Shown here in pieces: positions 59,860-64,000 of a stretch of DNA of 64,000 nt. Where the stretch lies: positions 7,576,001 to 7,640,000 of the forward strand of contig CM056574.1 in NCBI GenBank assembly GCA_029721435.1. The letters run 5' to 3'. The position numbers and the translations under genes were made by a program. The stretch comes from Gymnothorax reevesii. Its lineage: Eukaryota > Chordata > Actinopteri > Anguilliformes > Muraenidae. Position 1 is the stretch's first letter; every line of letters starts with the position of its first letter. The notes beneath the pieces are model-generated. The model did not search any database. It was not told where the DNA came from and worked only from the letters and a program-made list of their open reading frames with translations.

Positions 59860-60581
59860 AAGCTGGATTTATGGTTCTGCGTCAAACCGACGCCGTCGCA
59901 ACGCAGAGCCTCTGTGGAGATGTGAACCCCCACCGCAGAGCCTCTGCATCGCCTGCCGTGCACCCCGAAAATTTTCCAAATGCATGTCAAAGGGACGCAG
60001 ACAGCAAGGGCACTGATTGGTCCACTCTACTACATTACTTCCAGAAACCTGACGCAATACATCAAAGAAAGACACTGAACAGGCTTGTCAAGAATGCAAG
60101 TTCTGTGATTGGACTGAGCCTGGACCCCCTGGAGACTGTGGTGGAGAGACGAATGTTCATCAGGGACAATGAGAACCATCCCCTCTGTCATATCCTGGCT
60201 GAACAGACCAGCAGCCGCCGCTGTGGGCGGCTCATCACAATGAGGTCGAGGACTGAGCGCCACAGGAGGTCCTTCATCCCGGCCGCAATCAGACTCTCCA
60301 ACTCCTGCAGTTAATGGCATGTGCTGCTGCTTCCTGCGCAGTAATTTTTAGTGATCCGTTTTTATCAGTTGCTATTTATTCTATGAATACTTTTTTATTC
60401 AGTCTCATCCAGTCTTTTATCTTTTTTATCCAGTTCTGTTTAGTTACCCCATGCTCTTACATGGTACATCAGGCTGGCTCTGCAGTGTGGTGTGTCGCAT
60501 TCATTTATGTTACACTGTTTGTGTTTTAACTGTCTGTCTGGATGAGCGAGACACCTGAATTTCCCCTTGGGATTAATAAAG

Positions 60582-60615
<34 letters not shown>

Positions 60616-60754
60616 GTGGTTTCGCGGTGAATTGCTTCGCGGCACAGCACGACACAAACGACCTCAACATAGAACTTCCAAAGGTCCACGACGGCGTTGA
60701 GGCGACCGCTCATCCTTTGCGTGGAGTCGACGCAGAACCATAAATCCAGCTTTA
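59858..60754. mobile_element. Harbinger-like MITE split by a LINE tail
   Basis: Termini AAGCTGGATTTATGGTTCTG (59860) and CAGAACCATAAATCCAGCTT (ending 60752) are perfect inverted repeats continuing to GCGTC. TA lies on both sides. Internal CGACGCCGTCGCAACGCAG and TGGAGTCGACGCAG extend the symmetry. The middle is replaced by a non-LTR retrotransposon fragment. Confidence 0.8.
60024..60620 (+). mobile_element. 5'-truncated LINE 3' end with (TATC)n tail
   Basis: The open part reads RLVKNASSVIGLSLDPLE, then ERRMFIRDNENHPL and RRSFIPAAIRLSN, then stops. That is the C-terminal end of reverse transcriptases of fish non-LTR elements (L2/CR1/Rex-like; exact clade not decided). The 3' end reads GAATTTCCCCTTGGG and TTAATAAAG, followed by (TATC)n at 60582-60617. 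Lying inside the MITE, it is the younger insertion. Confidence 0.8.
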
Positions 60755-62279
60755 GTTTAAGACGTTACCTCATACATCAGCCTAAAGGTAGCCATTACTG
60801 CACTGCATGCATGCATCCAGCTCATTTTTTCCATCCAAAGGGACTTACACTTGATTAAACTAAGTAGAGTCCAGTGTTCACCAGTGTTTTGTGAAGGTTA
60901 GGGACCTTCCTCGGGGATCCAAGAGCTGTATTGATTAAACTGGGGCTGCACTGGCTCTCGAATCACCACCTTCCAGTCAGGCACCTCGACCACCAGGCTG
61001 ACCCCGGCAGTGGCTCTGTAACTGCAGTCAAAGCTGCATCACAGCTGCTGGTTGTTTTGGAGAAGACTGGCGAGGGATTCGAGACTCTGTCACATGACAG
61101 GGGTTCAGTGAATGAGGGGGCGGTGAACCCCACGACAATCAGACACCTGCTCAAGACTTGGCTCTTCGGAGCCCAGCCCCTCTCCTGCAGCACAGCACAG
61201 GAACATCATATTAAATGCTAATTAACTCCAGAATTAGCACAAAGCCGCCACAGAAAAGCAAGCTTCTTTCCCCAGATTATTTCCAAGCGCAGGAAGGTGC
61301 CAGCATGCGCACGCTAGTGTGGGCGGACAGCAATGTGTATAACGCTTCAAAGGTGTGTACGGCGCGCGGACACACACCTCGTCTGAGAGGAAATTAACTG
61401 AGATCAGTGCTCCTCTTGAAATCTAAGAAGGGTATATGCACATGCAGTGAAAATCGTAGGTAATGAGCAGGCTGAATGAACTTGAATGTGAACTACATTT
61501 CGGTGCATTGCTGTTCCACAGGCCTGACCCTCAGTGAATATTCAAGCAGATTTTCCTCTAATTAACAAAATCCAACATCTCAAGTCTGAGGCCAACGGCA
61601 AGATCAAGGACCCAGCGGCAAAGCAATCAGCAATCACAACCAGGTAAGAGGCGGAGCCAGCAGACTATGCAGGGCATACTGGGGGCAGCTGTGTGTGTGT
61701 ATATGTGTGTGTGTGTGCGTGTGTGTGTGTACATGAATATGTATATATTAACAACAGTAAGCCAAGTACACTATCAGGAACCACAATAGGGTTCAAAATA
61801 AAATCAGTTAAAATAGGCTGAGCGCTCATAGTGAAGATGAATAGCTTAAAGCATTTAGCGCAAACCTTTTGGCCATTTCAGTTACGTACTGTTATGCTTT
61901 TGATACAGAAATCTATATGATCTGCATCGCGATAAGTGCAATGATAAATTCTGTTGCTACGCCGAAGTGCTAGAACAAGCACAAATCTCTTCCAGCCATT
62001 CATCTTCTGCCTTTAAAAAACGCAAATGCGACAACAATGACAATTACATAAGACACTAAACTTGGCGCAGAGCAGGACGGCCCACTGAGGCGAAGAACGG
62101 AGATGCTGTCTGTCTGCGTCTGATGCACATCCTTCATTTTAATACCCAATCCCCTGCCAGGACACAGCGGAGCAGAATCAGACAGCAGGGAGTCGCTCTG
62201 TGAGGGCCTGTTCACTTCAAAAACACAACCGCAGGTTACAGAGCTCGTCCGGAGCATTCTACGCTACACTGGCCAATGA
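60755..62279. other. Intronic sequence with (GT)n
   Basis: A trace of the fish SINE tail block (CCATCCAAAGGGACTTACAC) at about 60832 and a (GT)n run at 61690-61733. No gene seen. Confidence 0.45.
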
Positions 62280-62520
62280 AATAAGGAGACTAATTGTGTT
62301 GATGAAGCAGTTAGAGCTCCCTCCTTTGTCAAATTGACATGGATTGTGATTTATGACGGGAAACACATTTCCCTGTTATATTTCTTGGGGATTATCACGT
62401 GCGGAGCATTTCGCTGTTGCCGTCATTAGCATTACCACGCCTATCACAACTCCAGTGTTAAATTTATTGGGATTATCGCACCGCAAGCACACTTCCCTGT
62501 TCACGTAATGGGGATTGTCA
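62280..62520. promoter_or_regulatory. Candidate conserved non-coding block with an internal duplication
   Basis: ACACATTTCCCTGTT and TTGGGGATTATCA (about 62365-62398) recur as GCACACTTCCCTGTT and ATGGGGATTGTCA (about 62487-62520). Between them lie GTCATTAGCATTACC and TTGGGATTATCGC. The sequence is free of simple repeats. Function is inferred only. Confidence 0.3.
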
Positions 62521-64000
62521 GACGTCTGACAGTCAATCTGCGGCAGGACCACGGTGATGACGAAATGTGGATGGCGGTGTATTTAAAGAGCTACGCTGCC
62601 GCAGAGATCACCTGCGTCCCTCAGGACTCGCACAACACCAGAGACTTCTCACCAACACCCAGCGCAAATAGGAAAAATCTCACCACCTGGACCTTCATTT
62701 CCCATCCTGATACACGATTTTGTACACAACATGAAAAAAAAAAAATAGAAAAGTAGGCCACATATTATTGACCTGTAGGCAATTCAATCTGCATTTGGAG
62801 AATTTAGAGACGGACATGTTTGACTTATCTTCTGACGGAAGTAAAATGTTGCATCATGTGGAACTACTGACTGACTCAAGGCACAAGTCACTAGGAAACA
62901 AACAGCACCGTGGCTGCGTCAATCTTTCATCACATTTGCTCTCCATATTACTCTCTCACTCTCTCTCTCTCTCGACAGCTTTTGCCATCCATCTCTTTCT
63001 CTTCGCATTCTTTTAACTCATTCACTCCGAGGTCATTTGCACATCACCGGCGTTGTAGCATTTATTTTTCCAAGCCATACATTTCCTATGAATACTAAAA
63101 GGGGGAAAGGGTTTGGTCTAAACGCATGCCCTAAATTGCTTGACTGTTTGCAGAAAAAAATAACAGTGATAATAATCAAACATGTTTACTATTTTTATTT
63201 GCCTCATTCACTGAGATGGAAAAAGAAATCTGAATACATTATTGAGTTTGTTGACATACTAATGTCTCCGGCCCTTGGATTTCCCATGTTGTAACGCATC
63301 TGAAGCTCTGTTTTTCCAGCGTCGGTCTCAGCGCCTCCGCTCTGAAAGCATTGTCGTGCATAATCATTGCAGACTTCATATTTTCGCACCGCTAACTGGT
63401 ACAAAAACAGTCTGCTAGCAAAATCAATACATTTTTAATGTAGCCTAGAAAGAGACGCGGGGCCGTTAAAGCAGTGCGCATGAGGAACGATTTGTCCTCT
63501 TGCATTTTCAAACGCAGCCGCTAGACCCAAAAATCCGGAACACCAGGAGCTATTCAGTACCGGCCGCGAAACACTCGGGTGATATCTGGAGCGGTCCGAA
63601 CCGCATTCATAAATATTAAAAGCCTCTGCAAGAACTTTCACGGTATAGGAAAAAATAATAAAAGAAAGAAAAAAGTATATGAATGGAACTGGCTCTGAAA
63701 TGCAAGTAACTGTAGAGGGAAAACTGTATTAATATTCAATACCTATCTCTACCCAAAAATTCCCGGGGTCGTCCAGGGGTCTGGATACTGTGACCTTGTG
63801 ATTAGCATATCGTGCTACATTTTACGGCCTCGCTCAAGCATTATCACGCACTTTTGCAAAATGTCACAGGCCTAAATGTGATGTTTCCTCAAAGACACCT
63901 AAAGATACGCTCATGTGAAGCACGACGGCTACTTTGACCTGCATTTCTGCATGCGACCAATCCCAGTTATTTTGGAGCCGTGGCGAGCCAAAGGGCAAAA
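62521..64000. other. Intronic or flanking sequence, no gene seen
   Basis: Short CT-run near 62955. No exon of lingo2 could be identified to the end of the window. Confidence 0.4.

Noticed and set aside
7375..64000. Searched by eye for intronic microRNAs such as miR-873, which lies in the human LINGO2 locus
   Set aside because: No stretch matching the mature sequence as I remember it was found on either strand.

Overview
The window looks like nuclear DNA from a ray-finned fish. One vertebrate neuronal gene exon sits in roughly 56 kb of non-coding DNA. That DNA is crowded with (CA)n/(GA)n microsatellites, long minisatellites, tRNA-derived SINEs with the tail block typical of fish SINEs, and small DNA transposons of piggyBac-like, hAT, Harbinger-like and Tc1/IS630 type. 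There is no operon structure, CRISPR array, rRNA or convincing tRNA gene. The species cannot be named from the sequence alone.

The only host protein gene I can support is lingo2 on the minus strand (coding exon about 5505-7373). It encodes a leucine-rich-repeat and immunoglobulin single-pass membrane protein and is complete in one exon. A textbook 3' splice site lies just upstream of the start, so everything to its right (7375 to 64000) is most simply the large 5' intron or 5' flank of lingo2. Positions 1-5504 are its 3' UTR and downstream flank.

Layout: 1-2.5 kb holds a 53-bp minisatellite (16 copies) and a Harbinger-like end. 2.5-5.5 kb is lingo2 3' flank. 5.5-7.4 kb is the lingo2 exon, with a 242-bp TTAA-flanked MITE about 100 bp beyond its splice acceptor. 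8.6-12.8 kb is a three-level nest: a piggyBac-like MITE was split by a 4.0-kb IS630/Tc1-type transposon carrying an intron-containing, decayed transposase, and that transposon was split by an internally deleted relative. 13-17 kb is a CA-rich block with telomere-like degenerate repeats. 17-32 kb is mostly unique sequence with scattered SINEs and microsatellites. 32.6-35.7 kb is a degenerate minisatellite followed by about 38 copies of a 49-bp satellite. 36-46 kb holds a GT-rich block, a Tc1 remnant, a common fish repeat and a 1.04-kb Harbinger-like element. 46.3-47.4 kb has two more copies of the piggyBac-like MITE, one with a hAT MITE inside it. 49-54 kb has three further tandem repeat fields. 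54-64 kb is mostly unique, with possible conserved regulatory blocks, a hAT-like MITE, and a Harbinger-like element split by a LINE 3' end.

No undescribed functional system is convincingly present. The most informative structure is the nested transposon locus, where target-site duplications give the order of insertion. Its transposase has an in-frame Gly/Arg/Gln minisatellite expansion and two probable inactivating lesions.
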